NCBI RefSeq assembly: GCF_002733955.1 | Contig: NZ_NVXQ01000021.1 | Location: 1 to 64,000, forward strand | Direction of reading: 5' to 3' | From: Hoeflea sp. | GTDB taxonomy: Bacteria; Pseudomonadota; Alphaproteobacteria; Rhizobiales; Rhizobiaceae | Length of the DNA: 64,000 nucleotides | Shown: in pieces, positions 1-7,858 of the stretch | How the letters are laid out: each line of letters opens with the position of its first letter | Numbering within the stretch: the first letter of the stretch is position 1 | The notes under the pieces: generated by a model | Database searches by the model: none | What the model was told of the DNA's origin: nothing | Seen by the model: the letters and a program-made list of their open reading frames with translations, nothing else | Translations under genes and position numbers: made by a program

Positions 1-16
1 CGGCTTGGATGCCCGC

Positions 17-250
17 GCCACCCGATCTCCCCCCTTGCGGGGGAGATGCCCGACAGGGCAGAGGGGGGTAAATCTCTCCCCTCGTGCAAGCCTCAAGGTC
101 ACCCCCCTCTGTCACCTACGGCGACATCTCCCCCGCAAGGGGGGAGATTAAAACAGCCGCACCTCCGTCGTTATTCCTGGGTCTCTTGTCTCATCATCCT
201 CGGGCCCCTCCATTCGTCATCCTCGGACCCCGACCAAGACAAGCGTAGCG
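17..250. repeat. Rhizobial-type intergenic repeat, copy 1
   Basis: A GC-rich block that recurs at 1052-1316. It opens and closes with inverted CTCCCCC...GGGGGAG segments (about 24-50 and 126-150) and continues with the shared GTCTC/TCATCATCCTCGGGCCCC stretch. The inverted ends would fold into strong hairpins in RNA. Short reading frames across it are low-complexity and repeat-derived, so I do not call a gene. The rest of the stretch up to position 483 shows nothing further that I can support. Confidence 0.75.
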
Positions 251-483
251 ACGTCGTTGCCTCCGATGATCCATTCCGCGATGTCTCCACCATGTGCCAC
301 CCCGGTTGCCAGGCCGTTTGAACGCTTCTGATCGTTCGAACCATGTCGGTCATTTGTTGGCGGCTCATCACATCTGATGATTACTCGTCAGTGCCGGTGG
401 ACCAGTATCCGAGCCCAGACGACCCAATGACAGGATCGCAACGATCCACAGGACTCACAAAGGGACGAGGAAGGGGACATGCC

Positions 484-972
484 ATGATCGCCAGGCGAAT
501 TACACAAACCGCTCTCGCTTTTGCCATCGCCGTTGCCGGCATTCAGGTTGCCGCCCCCGCATTGGCGAATGAAGGCGGCGGCCCGCCGCTGAGCGAAAGC
601 CGACCGGCTGCGACCAAGAAGGCGAAAAAGACGTTCAAACAGCGCGGCGCGGAACGGCGGGCCGAGCAGGCTGCGAAGAAAAAGGCCAAGGCGAAAGCCA
701 AGGCCGAGGCCAAAAAGGCGAAGCAGACGGCCAAAGACAAGAAGCGCCTGAAGAATGCCAGGAAGAGCGTGGCGCACCTCGAAAAGGAACTTGAAAAGCT
801 CGAAAAGGAGCGCAAGACGAAGGCCTGGAAGAAGAATTCCGACGTTCGCAAGCACCTGGCCAAGATCAAATCGGTCGAGCGCAACATCAAGAAATACAAG
901 CGCACGGTCCGCACCATGAAAAAGAAGTTGGGCATCAAGCAGCCGGTGCGCGGTGTCATTCTCCTCCGCTGA
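484..972 (+). CDS. Exported Lys/Ala-rich coiled-coil protein, hypothetical
   Basis: Encodes 162 residues. I chose the ATG at 484 because it follows a GGAAGGGG ribosome site and starts a clear signal peptide ending in APALA (residues 1-27). The mature part is extremely rich in lysine and alanine (a run of KKAKAKAKAEAKKAK near residue 62) and then in charged heptads, so a long positively charged helix or coiled coil is likely. It matches no enzyme family I recognise. A basic, exported, helical protein could bind nucleic acid or anionic polymers, but that is inference from composition only. It stands alone between repeat blocks, with no operon partner. Confidence 0.7.
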   Translation: MIARRITQTALAFAIAVAGIQVAAPALANEGGGPPLSESRPAATKKAKKTFKQRGAERRAEQAAKKKAKAKAKAEAKKAKQTAKDKKRLKNARKSVAHLEKELEKLEKERKTKAWKKNSDVRKHLAKIKSVERNIKKYKRTVRTMKKKLGIKQPVRGVILLR

Positions 973-1051
973 CGCGACGGATGTCAGGACGGAAAAAAGC
1001 CCGGGCAGCGCTGTCCGCCACCCCGGGAGAGGGACAACGCGGCTGGCCGCG

Positions 1052-1316
1052 CCACCCGATCTCCCCCCTTGCGGCGGGGTCCGGAGGACGGGGCGAGACC
1101 CGTGGCTCGCGCCAGCAGTCCCGACAGGGCAGAGGGGGTAATCTCTCCCCGCGTGCCAGCCTCACGTTTACCCCCTCTGTCACCTACGGCGACAACTCCC
1201 CCGCATGGGGGGAGATTGGCGACACCGCACCCTCCGTCGTCATTCTCGGGTCTCTCGTCTCATCATCCTCGGGCCCCTCCATTCGTCATCCTCAGGCCCC
1301 GTCCGGAGGCTCCATC
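1052..1316. repeat. Rhizobial-type intergenic repeat, copy 2
   Basis: Second copy of the repeat at 17-250, in the same orientation. It shares CACCCGATCTCCCCCCTTG at the start, GTCACCTACGGCGACA in the middle and TCATCATCCTCGGGCCCCTC towards the end. It differs by an insertion of about 40 bases near 1075-1115 and scattered substitutions, so the copies have diverged. No gene is supported here. Confidence 0.75.
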
Positions 1317-1442
1317 CCGCAATCTCTCGGAATATGGCCGACGTGGAAGGATCACGGTGTGGATGCTCGGCTCGGAGGCCGAGGATGACGAAAACGAGAG
1401 GGCTGAGGCACCCGAAGGCCTGAACGCCACGCCGAATGCGGC

Positions 1443-1625
1443 CCTCTCCCCCTTGGTGGGGGAGAATGCGAATTTCAGCGCCTTGGCTTCAGCCAAGTGC
1501 TAGAAATTCCAAGAGAGGGGGTATTCGCTGCAAATTGGCCGCCCGCCCCCCTCACCAACAAAATCTGAGATTTGGCCTCCGGCCAAGCCCCCGAGATTGT
1601 ATCCTCTCCCACAAGGGGAGAGGTG
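1443..1625. repeat. Diverged CTCCCCC/GGGGAG palindromic repeat
   Basis: A third, more diverged member of the same repeat class. It is bounded by a TCTCCCCCTTGGTGGGGGAGA palindrome region near 1445-1465 and CCTCTCCCACAAGGGGAGAGG near 1603-1623. The interior is unlike copies 1 and 2. No coding evidence. Confidence 0.5.
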
Positions 1626-1651
1626 GCCACGCATCTCCCCTCCACCGTCAC

Positions 1652-1778
1652 CCCGGACTTGATCCGGGGTCCAGCAGCGCCTGCGTCCGCAGGCGCGGGA
1701 GACTCTTTTCGATGTGGGGCAAGGGATGGGTCTTCCGGCTCGCGGACGCTCGCCCGCTGGATGCCGGATAAAGTCCGG
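1652..1778. repeat. MITE-like element with 23-bp imperfect terminal inverted repeats
   Basis: The left end (1652-1674, CCGGACTTGATCCGGGGTCC...) and right end (1756-1778, ...GGATAAAGTCCGG) are inverted copies matching at about 19 of 23 positions. Between them lie about 80 bases without a gene, including a GCGCCTGCGTCCGCAGGCGC palindrome. The CACCCCGGACTTGATCCGGGG motif is a very common intergenic repeat in alphaproteobacteria. Non-autonomous mobility is inferred from the structure only. The remaining bases up to 1957 hold an AT-richer promoter region for the next gene. Confidence 0.6.
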
Positions 1779-1957
1779 CTTAACGGAGAAGATGCGGTAC
1801 TATCATCTCGCTGTCTACAATCTGACTTTTTATTCTAGGCAAGAATGATAACAGGAATAATAGCGCCCCCTAAAAGGGAAGGTTTGCCGAAGCGGGAGTT
1901 TGTTGAGGTTATACAATCTGTGATATATGTGGAGTCCTGGTCAATGAGGAGATCGCT

Positions 1958-2455
1958 ATGGAGACCTATTTGATGATTGCAGGATCGCTTCTCTTGGTGA
2001 TTGGAGTAGCGACGGTCTATTTCAAACGGGATATTTCAGCTGGGCAATCTATGGTTTTCGTTTTCGGTGTCGGGTTGATTGCTTTGCCACACATTCTGAA
2101 CTTTGAATGGTCGAATGGAACCTTTAAATTTACAACCAAATCGGAAAGCGCGCAACTGACCGTCAACGTCAAGTCCGTTGCAGAGCAGCAAGCAGATCTT
2201 GCTGGCAAAGTGGTAAGTCTCACGGATGCGGTCGGTAAAATTACAGAGCAAATTCAAACGCTTGAATCAGAGTTGCGGACTTCAAATCCAAGTCAATTGG
2301 GTGCTGTTCCGGCATTCAAACCCAGCGACTGGAAGACGCTCCAACTTGACAGCCAAGCGCTAGTTGGACAGACCAACATGACAATACAGTCTCTTGATGC
2401 GTTGCAGAACCAACTTCAAGGTATAAGCGGCCCAGTTGTGTCACCTAATATGTAG
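1958..2455 (+). CDS. Small membrane-anchored coiled-coil protein, hypothetical
   Basis: Encodes 165 residues from an ATG preceded by GAGGAG. Two hydrophobic segments (about 4-22 and 31-48) are followed by a soluble part. Residues 70-110 look helical and coiled-coil (spacing of V/L/I in the VAEQQADLAGKVVSL region). The tail is rich in Q, S and N. The codon use and base composition are clearly more AT-rich than the neighbouring genes, suggesting recent acquisition. The gene is isolated, between the repeat block and a gene-free stretch. No family recognised. Confidence 0.6.
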   Translation: METYLMIAGSLLLVIGVATVYFKRDISAGQSMVFVFGVGLIALPHILNFEWSNGTFKFTTKSESAQLTVNVKSVAEQQADLAGKVVSLTDAVGKITEQIQTLESELRTSNPSQLGAVPAFKPSDWKTLQLDSQALVGQTNMTIQSLDALQNQLQGISGPVVSPNM

Positions 2456-2810
2456 GTGCGTGCATCAACTTGACCAATCATCTTCGTCCTCGGGCTCCGA
2501 CCAGAGGATCTGTATTCCCCCAATCTTTTCCCCACCTTCCACCCCCATGCCATAATCCCCTCACTCCCGCTGCCGGATGGATCGCGAGCGTTTCGGGCCA
2601 GGCGGGAGGGAATGCTTCGGGGCGGGTGCGCAGACGTGGCGCGCCAGTCTCGGAGAGGCGGAGGCCATCGGGGTTCCGCTGGCGGGCGGTCCTCTTGTCT
2701 GAGGAGCGTGCAAAGCCAGCCACCGGGCCGGGATCTGCTCCCCGTCTGCCGCAAGGCGGGCGCGGGGCCAGGTGACCGGAACGGGCCTGTGGCGGACATG
2801 ATTGCGTGAA

Positions 2811-2857
2811 TGCATGTCGCGTTCAAACCCCTTTGTTTGAACGGTATCGGACATGCA
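2811..2857. repeat. GCATGTC-type hairpin repeat
   Basis: TGCATGTC (2811-2818) pairs with GACATGCA (2850-2857), and GTTCAAA (2821-2827) pairs with TTTGAAC (2836-2842), giving a two-step stem. The outer GCATGTC motif is common in rhizobial intergenic repeats. There is no adjacent gene for which it would be an obvious terminator. Confidence 0.55.
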
Positions 2858-3156
2858 TCCTTAAAAACACGATCAGGGTCCGTGCCGGAACCCATGCCAG
2901 AAGCATGTTCCGCGGTCTGTCCGGATCGCGGCCGGAGCAATCCGGGCGGGGCGTAAAAACCCCGGGAAATGCGAGGCGCCGCCTGTCGGATGCCGGACAG
3001 CATCCGGCGAGTTCCGGGCCGCGCGCGGACAGCGCCACCCATACTACATTCATTAAGAGGCTCTGCCCGCGTGCGACCCTCCGGACTATCCTGCTTCCTC
3101 ATCCCGGCGGCTTTGCCGCGCGGCAGCGTTTGCGGCTGCCTGCTTTCGGGTATGCA

Positions 3157-3232
3157 GGGGACAGTTTACTTTCGGGCAGGTGGCTGCAATCTGGACACCG
3201 GCAATCCGAATGCCCGAAAGTAAACTGTCCCC
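3157..3232. repeat. Perfect 22-bp inverted repeat, REP-like
   Basis: GGGGACAGTTTACTTTCGGG plus CA (3157-3178) is repeated exactly in inverted orientation at 3211-3232, with a 32-base spacer. Such GGGGACAGTTTAC palindromes resemble repeats that flank REP-associated or small IS transposase genes. No transposase lies inside or beside it, so this may be a non-autonomous relic. It also sits just downstream of the YARHG gene on the minus strand and could act as a transcription end, although no T-run follows. Confidence 0.6.
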
Positions 3233-3245
3233 GACCTTCCTCTTG

Positions 3246-3521
3246 CTAATTGTTGACCTTGCAACCGCGGCGGCGTTCTTCGGCCTTGATGTCGGCCACA
3301 CGGTTGCGTTCCCACCGGCTCAGGTCCGGGTTCCTGGTCCAGCAATCCGCATTGTTGAAAGTGCGCTTGCCCAGGCTGGTGGAAAAGCAGTAGCCGTTGC
3401 GGTCGAAAATCTCGTTGCGCTCGTACCAGAGGTCCCAGCAACTGGCGGCGGATGCCGGGGCGGCGAGGGCGGTGAGGCCGGCAACCAGGCCGGCAGCGAA
3501 GATCATCGGGGTGGTTTTCAC
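3246..3521 (-). CDS. Secreted YARHG-domain protein
   Basis: Encodes 91 residues. I chose the GTG at 3521, preceded by GGAGG at good spacing, over the GTG four codons upstream. A signal peptide covers residues 1-25 (ending APASA). The mature part matches the short extracellular YARHG domain: LWYERNEIFDRNGYCF corresponds to the defining (Y)ARHG-like core, and three cysteines lie in the mature chain. Family members are found in secreted or envelope-bound proteins; no enzymatic role is established. It is transcribed away from the DUF922 gene, from a shared region of about 240 bases. Confidence 0.75.
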   Translation of the reverse strand: MKTTPMIFAAGLVAGLTALAAPASAASCWDLWYERNEIFDRNGYCFSTSLGKRTFNNADCWTRNPDLSRWERNRVADIKAEERRRGCKVNN

Positions 3522-3758
3522 GGTATCCTCCACTGGGGTGAATGCGCGCGGTCTTGCGCCTTTCGCACGAGCCTAGCAGTCCGCAGCACGCAAGTCTTGA
3601 TGCGGATCAATCACCAGGTCCGTCGTGCGTTTTTCACCAGCGGAGCGCAATTTCTGCTTCTGCCGCGCCGCAACTGCAGCGGTCAGCAGGCGGGCAGCTG
3701 CCTTGAATTGGCCGTTGGCTGGCATTACCACTCGCTGTCATCGAGTTGGAGAAACCGA

Positions 3759-4364
3759 ATGCCGTCAGCCCGCCATGCCTTCGCTGCCCTCCTGGCTTCC
3801 GCCTTCGTGCTTGCGGCCCAGCCGGCGCTGGCCTGGAAGGCGTCGGAACAGGTCAAGACCTATGGCATCAGCGGGCAGACCGCGCCGCAGCTCTACGCCT
3901 CGATCGGCGAGAACGGGCCGGTGATTTCCGGTGAGCGGCGGGCGATTGCTCACACCACCTTCAAGCTGACCTGGGGCCGCGATTACCGCGAGCGGGCCGA
4001 TGGCAGCTGTGTCATCGCCGCCAACAACCCGCGGCTGATCATCACCTACACGCTGCCGAAACCGCGCGAGAAACTGCCGCAGGCCGTGGCCGCGCGCTGG
4101 CAGCGGTTTTACGATGGGCTGGCCGCGCATGAGCGGGTGCACGGGCAGCACATCATAGAGATGGTGCAGGCGATCCAGGATGTCAGCGTCGGGCTGAGCG
4201 CGCCCGCTGATCCCGGCTGCCACAAGGTCCGCGCGGAGCTGCAGACCCATCTCAAGCGGCTGTCGGATGAGCAGCGCGCCCGCGGCCGCGACTTCGACCG
4301 CGTCGAGATGGGCGATGGCGGCAATGTGCACCAGCTGGTGCTCGGGCTGCTGACCGGCGGCTGA
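3759..4364 (+). CDS. DUF922-family predicted secreted zinc protease
   Basis: Encodes 201 residues from an ATG after TTGGAG. An in-frame extension runs farther upstream, but only this start gives a signal peptide (residues 1-25, ending PALA). The motif HERVHGQH at residues 124-131 supplies the HExxH zinc ligands and catalytic Glu125 typical of DUF922 (predicted secreted Zn-dependent proteases). Cys84 and Cys167 could form a disulfide. It would act in the periplasm on unknown substrates. It is followed at a distance by an unrelated nuclease-fold gene. The family is recognisable, but peptidase activity is predicted rather than proven. Confidence 0.8.
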   Translation: MPSARHAFAALLASAFVLAAQPALAWKASEQVKTYGISGQTAPQLYASIGENGPVISGERRAIAHTTFKLTWGRDYRERADGSCVIAANNPRLIITYTLPKPREKLPQAVAARWQRFYDGLAAHERVHGQHIIEMVQAIQDVSVGLSAPADPGCHKVRAELQTHLKRLSDEQRARGRDFDRVEMGDGGNVHQLVLGLLTGG

Positions 4365-4499
4365 TCCGACCCGCGAGCGCCCGACCGGTGTTGGCCGGCT
4401 TCCGCGACAGCGTGTGATTTGGCTTGCGGCATGCGGGCCGCCTGCCTAGGCTCGGGCACCGGCGGCAACGCCGCTTCCGGGCCAGAATCAGGACGCCGC

Positions 4500-5606
4500 A
4501 TGACCGTACGCATCGCCAGCTTCAATGCCGAGAACCTGCTCAGCCGGTTCGATTTTTCCGGCTTCCGCAACGAGCTCCGACAGGACCGGGTGGCGCAGCT
4601 TTACGATTTCGACACCGAGGCGCAGTACCGCCAGGCCGAGATCGCGCGCGCCGTGTCGCTGACCGATGACACCAGGCAGTTGACGGCGCTGGCAATCGCC
4701 GAGGCCGATGCCGACATTCTCTGCCTGCAGGAGGTCGAAAATCTCGATACGCTGCACCGGTTCGAATATGGCTACCTGTTCAAGATGATCGGCGACGGCT
4801 ACCGCCACAAGGTGCTGATCAACGGCAATGACGGGCGCGGCATCAACCTGGCGCTGATGACCCGCGAGCGGACCATCGACGGGGCCAGGATCGAGGTGCT
4901 GGACGTCACCAGCCATGCGCACCAGACCTACGAGACGATGGGGCTTTACACGCCGGATCTGGCGGACTTGGCCAAGCCGCAGGACAAGCTGTTCAAGCGC
5001 GATTGCCTCGAGGTGGATCTCAAAGTCGGTTCCAAGCGGCTCACCGTCTACGTGGTGCATTTCAAGTCGATGGGAAGCCCGCGCAACGGCATCGACGGCC
5101 GCACATTGACAATGCCGGTGCGGGTGGCCGAGGCGCGCGGCGTGCGCAAGATCATCACCGACCGCTTCGGGCCCGATGGCGGCGGCAAGCGCTACGTCAT
5201 CGCCGGCGATTTCAACGATTACTCGGAGAAACTCGTGATCACCGGAGACCGCCGCAACGGCTACCAGTTCATTCCGGAACAGGCCGAGGGCGGCGCCGTG
5301 CGGGAGCTGGAAGCGGGCGGCTTTGCCGAAAACGTCGTCGCCCGGCGTCCGGAGATGGACCGCTGGACGCTGTACCACACCCGCGGGCCGGAAGAGCGGC
5401 ACCTGTGCCAGCTGGATTACCTGCTGGCCTCGCCGGCGATCGTGCGCTCGAACCGCGACCGGCTGCCCGACATCGTCCGTGCAGGCCAGCCCTACCGGAC
5501 GCTGTTTCCCGACGGCCAGGAAGTCGAGCGCTATCCGCGCACCGGCTGGGACCGGCCCAAGGCGTCGGATCATTGCCCGGTGGCCATGACCTTTGACCTG
5601 GTGTGA
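4500..5606 (+). CDS. Endonuclease/exonuclease/phosphatase (EEP) family protein
   Basis: Encodes 368 residues. The ATG at 4500 begins MTVRIASFNAENLL, exactly where the EEP fold starts; the longer upstream frame is discarded. EEP hallmarks appear in order: FNAEN (metal-ligand Asn), LQEVEN (metal-ligand Glu, near residue 77), VVHFKS, IAGDFND (catalytic Asp/Asn, near 240) and SDHCPV at the C-terminus (the Asp-His pair). The set is complete, so it should be an active Mg-dependent phosphoesterase. Whether the substrate is DNA, RNA, lipid or a nucleotide cannot be told. No signal peptide is seen. It may be co-transcribed with the Nudix gene 6 bases downstream. Confidence 0.82.
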   Translation: MTVRIASFNAENLLSRFDFSGFRNELRQDRVAQLYDFDTEAQYRQAEIARAVSLTDDTRQLTALAIAEADADILCLQEVENLDTLHRFEYGYLFKMIGDGYRHKVLINGNDGRGINLALMTRERTIDGARIEVLDVTSHAHQTYETMGLYTPDLADLAKPQDKLFKRDCLEVDLKVGSKRLTVYVVHFKSMGSPRNGIDGRTLTMPVRVAEARGVRKIITDRFGPDGGGKRYVIAGDFNDYSEKLVITGDRRNGYQFIPEQAEGGAVRELEAGGFAENVVARRPEMDRWTLYHTRGPEERHLCQLDYLLASPAIVRSNRDRLPDIVRAGQPYRTLFPDGQEVERYPRTGWDRPKASDHCPVAMTFDLV

Positions 5607-5612
5607 GCGCGC

Positions 5613-6359
5613 ATGAGCGGGATTCCCGAGAACCGGATTTTCAGTCTCGATGCGGTGCGGCTCAGCGTCGATGCGGCGGTGCATCCCTGGGCGGCGGCCG
5701 AGGCGTCTGCGATCGAGGCGCACTGGGCGCGCGAGCAGGTGGAGCGGCCGTGGCTCTACAATGGGACCGTCTTGCTGCATCGCGGGCTTCAGCTTGACCG
5801 GGGCACGATTTCCGGCATCAGCCACCGGACACCCTTTGCCGCGCTGCTGCACTGGATCAAGTGCCAGCCCGGAGCCGATGTCTGGCACCTGTTCGGCTCG
5901 GCGGTAATCCTGTCCTCGGATGGCGCCATGCTGCTGATCCGGATGGCGGCGAAAACCGCAAATGCCGGCAAAGTCTACGCACCGTCGGGCTCGCTCGACG
6001 ACAGCGACATCAGGGACGGCTGTGTCGATGTTGACGGCAGCATGATGCGCGAGACCAGGGAAGAGACCGGGCTCGAGCTGTCCGTTGCCGGGGCGGAGGA
6101 TCGGCTTTTGTGCTGGCGCAGTGGCGGCCGTGTCGCGATCTTCCGCCGGTTCCGGATTGACGAACCCGCAACGCTGCTGGTGGAGCGCATGCGCGCACAT
6201 ATCGAGACCGATCCGGAACAGGAAATCGACGACGTGGTGATCGTCCGCGCGCCGCGTGATGCCGGCCCAACCGTGCCGCCGCACATGCAGGCGATGCTGG
6301 ATTTTCATTTTGCCGCGCCGGACTTCAACACCGGTTGGCAGGCCGCGGGAAACAGATAG
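5613..6359 (+). CDS. Nudix-domain hydrolase
   Basis: Encodes 248 residues, starting 6 bases after the EEP gene stop, so probably in one transcript. The Nudix domain lies in the second half. Its helix carries RETREETGLEL, matching the REuxEExGu core, but the upstream glutamate of the GX5EX7 part seems to be replaced, so the box is slightly degenerate. The first 90 residues form an N-terminal region rich in H/W/R of a type seen in alphaproteobacterial Nudix proteins. A diphosphate-containing nucleotide derivative is the likely substrate class; the exact one is unknown. Confidence 0.78.
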   Translation: MSGIPENRIFSLDAVRLSVDAAVHPWAAAEASAIEAHWAREQVERPWLYNGTVLLHRGLQLDRGTISGISHRTPFAALLHWIKCQPGADVWHLFGSAVILSSDGAMLLIRMAAKTANAGKVYAPSGSLDDSDIRDGCVDVDGSMMRETREETGLELSVAGAEDRLLCWRSGGRVAIFRRFRIDEPATLLVERMRAHIETDPEQEIDDVVIVRAPRDAGPTVPPHMQAMLDFHFAAPDFNTGWQAAGNR

Positions 6360-6419
6360 GATGGGCGTCCGCGGCACCTGTGGCCCTGCAGGCTGCACAA
6401 ACAGAGGAACCAGGCCGGC

Positions 6420-7340
6420 ATGAGTGATTACGCAGTCTACGACGTCTTTACAGACACCGGCCTGGCCGGGAACCCGCTGGCGGTGGTGTTTGACGCCGAT
6501 CACTACAGCGACGGGCAGATGCAGGCGATCGCGCGCGAATTCAACCTATCGGAGACGGTGTTCGTGCTCAAGCCTGAGAACCCGGTCCACACCGCACGGC
6601 TGAGGATCTTCACCGCCATGCGCGAACTTCCCTTCGCCGGCCATCCGACCGTCGGGGCGGCGGTGGCGCTGGCCGAGCGGCGGCTCGGCGGCGCCGTGCC
6701 CGACAACGGCATCGATCTGGTCAAGATGCTGGAAGAGGCGATCGGGCCGGTGCGCTGCGCGGTCCGGGTCAAGCCGGGTGCTGCCGGGTTCGCGGAGTTC
6801 GACCTGCCGAAACTGTCGCGGCAATTCGACGTGGAGATCGAACCGGCGGATGTGGGCGTTGCGCTGGGGCTCGACCCGCACGAGATCGGGTTTGAAAACC
6901 ACCGGGTTTCGCTGTGGAGCGCGGGCGTGCCGTTCGTGCTGGTTCCGGTGCATGATCTCGCCACGGCCGCCAAGGCCGAATGCCTTGCCGCGGAATGGGA
7001 CCGGATTGCGCCGATGTGCGACGGCCAGCTGGCCTTTGCCTATGTCTATTGCCGCGGCGGGGTGAACCACGCCTCCTCGTTTCATGCCCGCATGTTTGCG
7101 CCGGGCGACGGCATGCCGGAAGATCCGGCCACCGGTTCCGCAGCGGCTGCGCTGTCGGGCGCCATCCATCATTTCGACGGCTTGCTCGACGGCAACCATG
7201 CGCTGATGATCGAGCAGGGCGTCGAGATGGGCCGGCCATCGCTGATCCACCTGCATATCGACTGTGCCGGAAACCAGGTTTCGCATGTCCGGATCGGCGG
7301 GCAAGCGGTGCGCGTGGCCGAGGGCAAGCTGCTGGTCTGA
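6420..7340 (+). CDS. PhzF-family isomerase/epimerase
   Basis: Encodes 306 residues from an ATG after GAGGAACC. It shows the duplicated PhzF fold: N-terminal YDVFTDTGLAGNPLAVV, the catalytic glutamate in NLSETVFV (about residue 45), GHPTVGAAVAL in the first half, and EDPATGSAAAALSG in the second half. PhzF itself isomerises DHHA in phenazine synthesis, but most members are proline- or amino-acid-type isomerases of unknown substrate. No other phenazine gene lies nearby, so phenazine synthesis is not implied. It is followed by tRNA-Lys. Confidence 0.88.
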   Translation: MSDYAVYDVFTDTGLAGNPLAVVFDADHYSDGQMQAIAREFNLSETVFVLKPENPVHTARLRIFTAMRELPFAGHPTVGAAVALAERRLGGAVPDNGIDLVKMLEEAIGPVRCAVRVKPGAAGFAEFDLPKLSRQFDVEIEPADVGVALGLDPHEIGFENHRVSLWSAGVPFVLVPVHDLATAAKAECLAAEWDRIAPMCDGQLAFAYVYCRGGVNHASSFHARMFAPGDGMPEDPATGSAAAALSGAIHHFDGLLDGNHALMIEQGVEMGRPSLIHLHIDCAGNQVSHVRIGGQAVRVAEGKLLV

Positions 7341-7392
7341 GGGCTGCCACGCATAAAAATCAGCACTTGTTGCTGCTGCGCAAAAAACAGTG

Positions 7393-7420
7393 TGGACACG
7401 GGCTTTGATCCGGTCTATAC
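7393..7420 (+). promoter_or_regulatory. Possible tRNA promoter
   Basis: TGGACA (7393-7398) and CTATAC (7415-7420) with a 16-base spacer lie about 30 bases before the tRNA-Lys gene and resemble a housekeeping sigma-factor promoter. Assigned by eye only. Confidence 0.35.
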
Positions 7421-7449
7421 GCCCCCTCGTTCCTCTAGAGGAACAGGTG

Positions 7450-7525
<76 letters not shown>

Positions 7526-7858
7526 TCTTTTTCTTCCAGTGTTGATAGTCTTGCGGCTGCGGCCGGAGCTGATCCGGATCGCAGGGTGTGCCTGACGCGT
7601 CGCCGTCGTGAGGGCCTGGCAAGGCCTGCGGTTTGCGTTCAGTCGCGATGATGCTGCTTGTCGGACATATTCAGCCACTTTTGCGGTACATTGAACAGGC
7701 GCTCACGCTGTCAGACTGGAAGACAAGGCAACATGCTCCAGTCCCGGCATCCTTGCTTGCCGGTCATCCCCGGCATTAAGCATTGCAGACGGTCTTGATT
7801 GACCTTGGCGCGGGATATCGCCGACTATCGTGGCACAGAGAATCAGGGCGGGGACAGA
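7526..7858. other. Intergenic stretch after tRNA-Lys, no gene seen
   Basis: About 330 bases between the tRNA and the membrane-protein gene. I see no coding region with a ribosome site, no strong hairpin, and no second copy of the tRNA 3' end. An ATG-rich minus-strand frame overlaps the tRNA and is rejected. Confidence 0.5.

Larger units (their letters stand above)
2456..3245. other. Gene-free stretch with two hairpin repeats
   Basis: About 790 bases in which I find no convincing gene. The short open frames on both strands lack ribosome sites and have unnatural composition (Arg/Pro/Gly-rich). It contains a two-part hairpin at 2811-2857 and a perfect 22-bp inverted repeat at 3157-3232, listed separately. 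The pyrimidine-rich segment at 2513-2570 is unusual but unassigned. Confidence 0.5.

Noticed and set aside
2513-2570. Pyrimidine-rich CCCCA repeats resembling MraZ boxes on the minus strand
   Set aside because: The GGGG blocks are spaced 12-13 bases instead of the regular 10, and no mraZ or cell-division gene lies on either side.
4488-6503. A 671-codon minus-strand open frame
   Set aside because: Antisense shadow of the EEP, Nudix and PhzF genes; the composition is unnatural and the three plus-strand genes have clear family motifs.
6420-7340. Phenazine biosynthesis locus
   Set aside because: Only a PhzF-type protein is present; no other phz gene is near, and the family is functionally broad.
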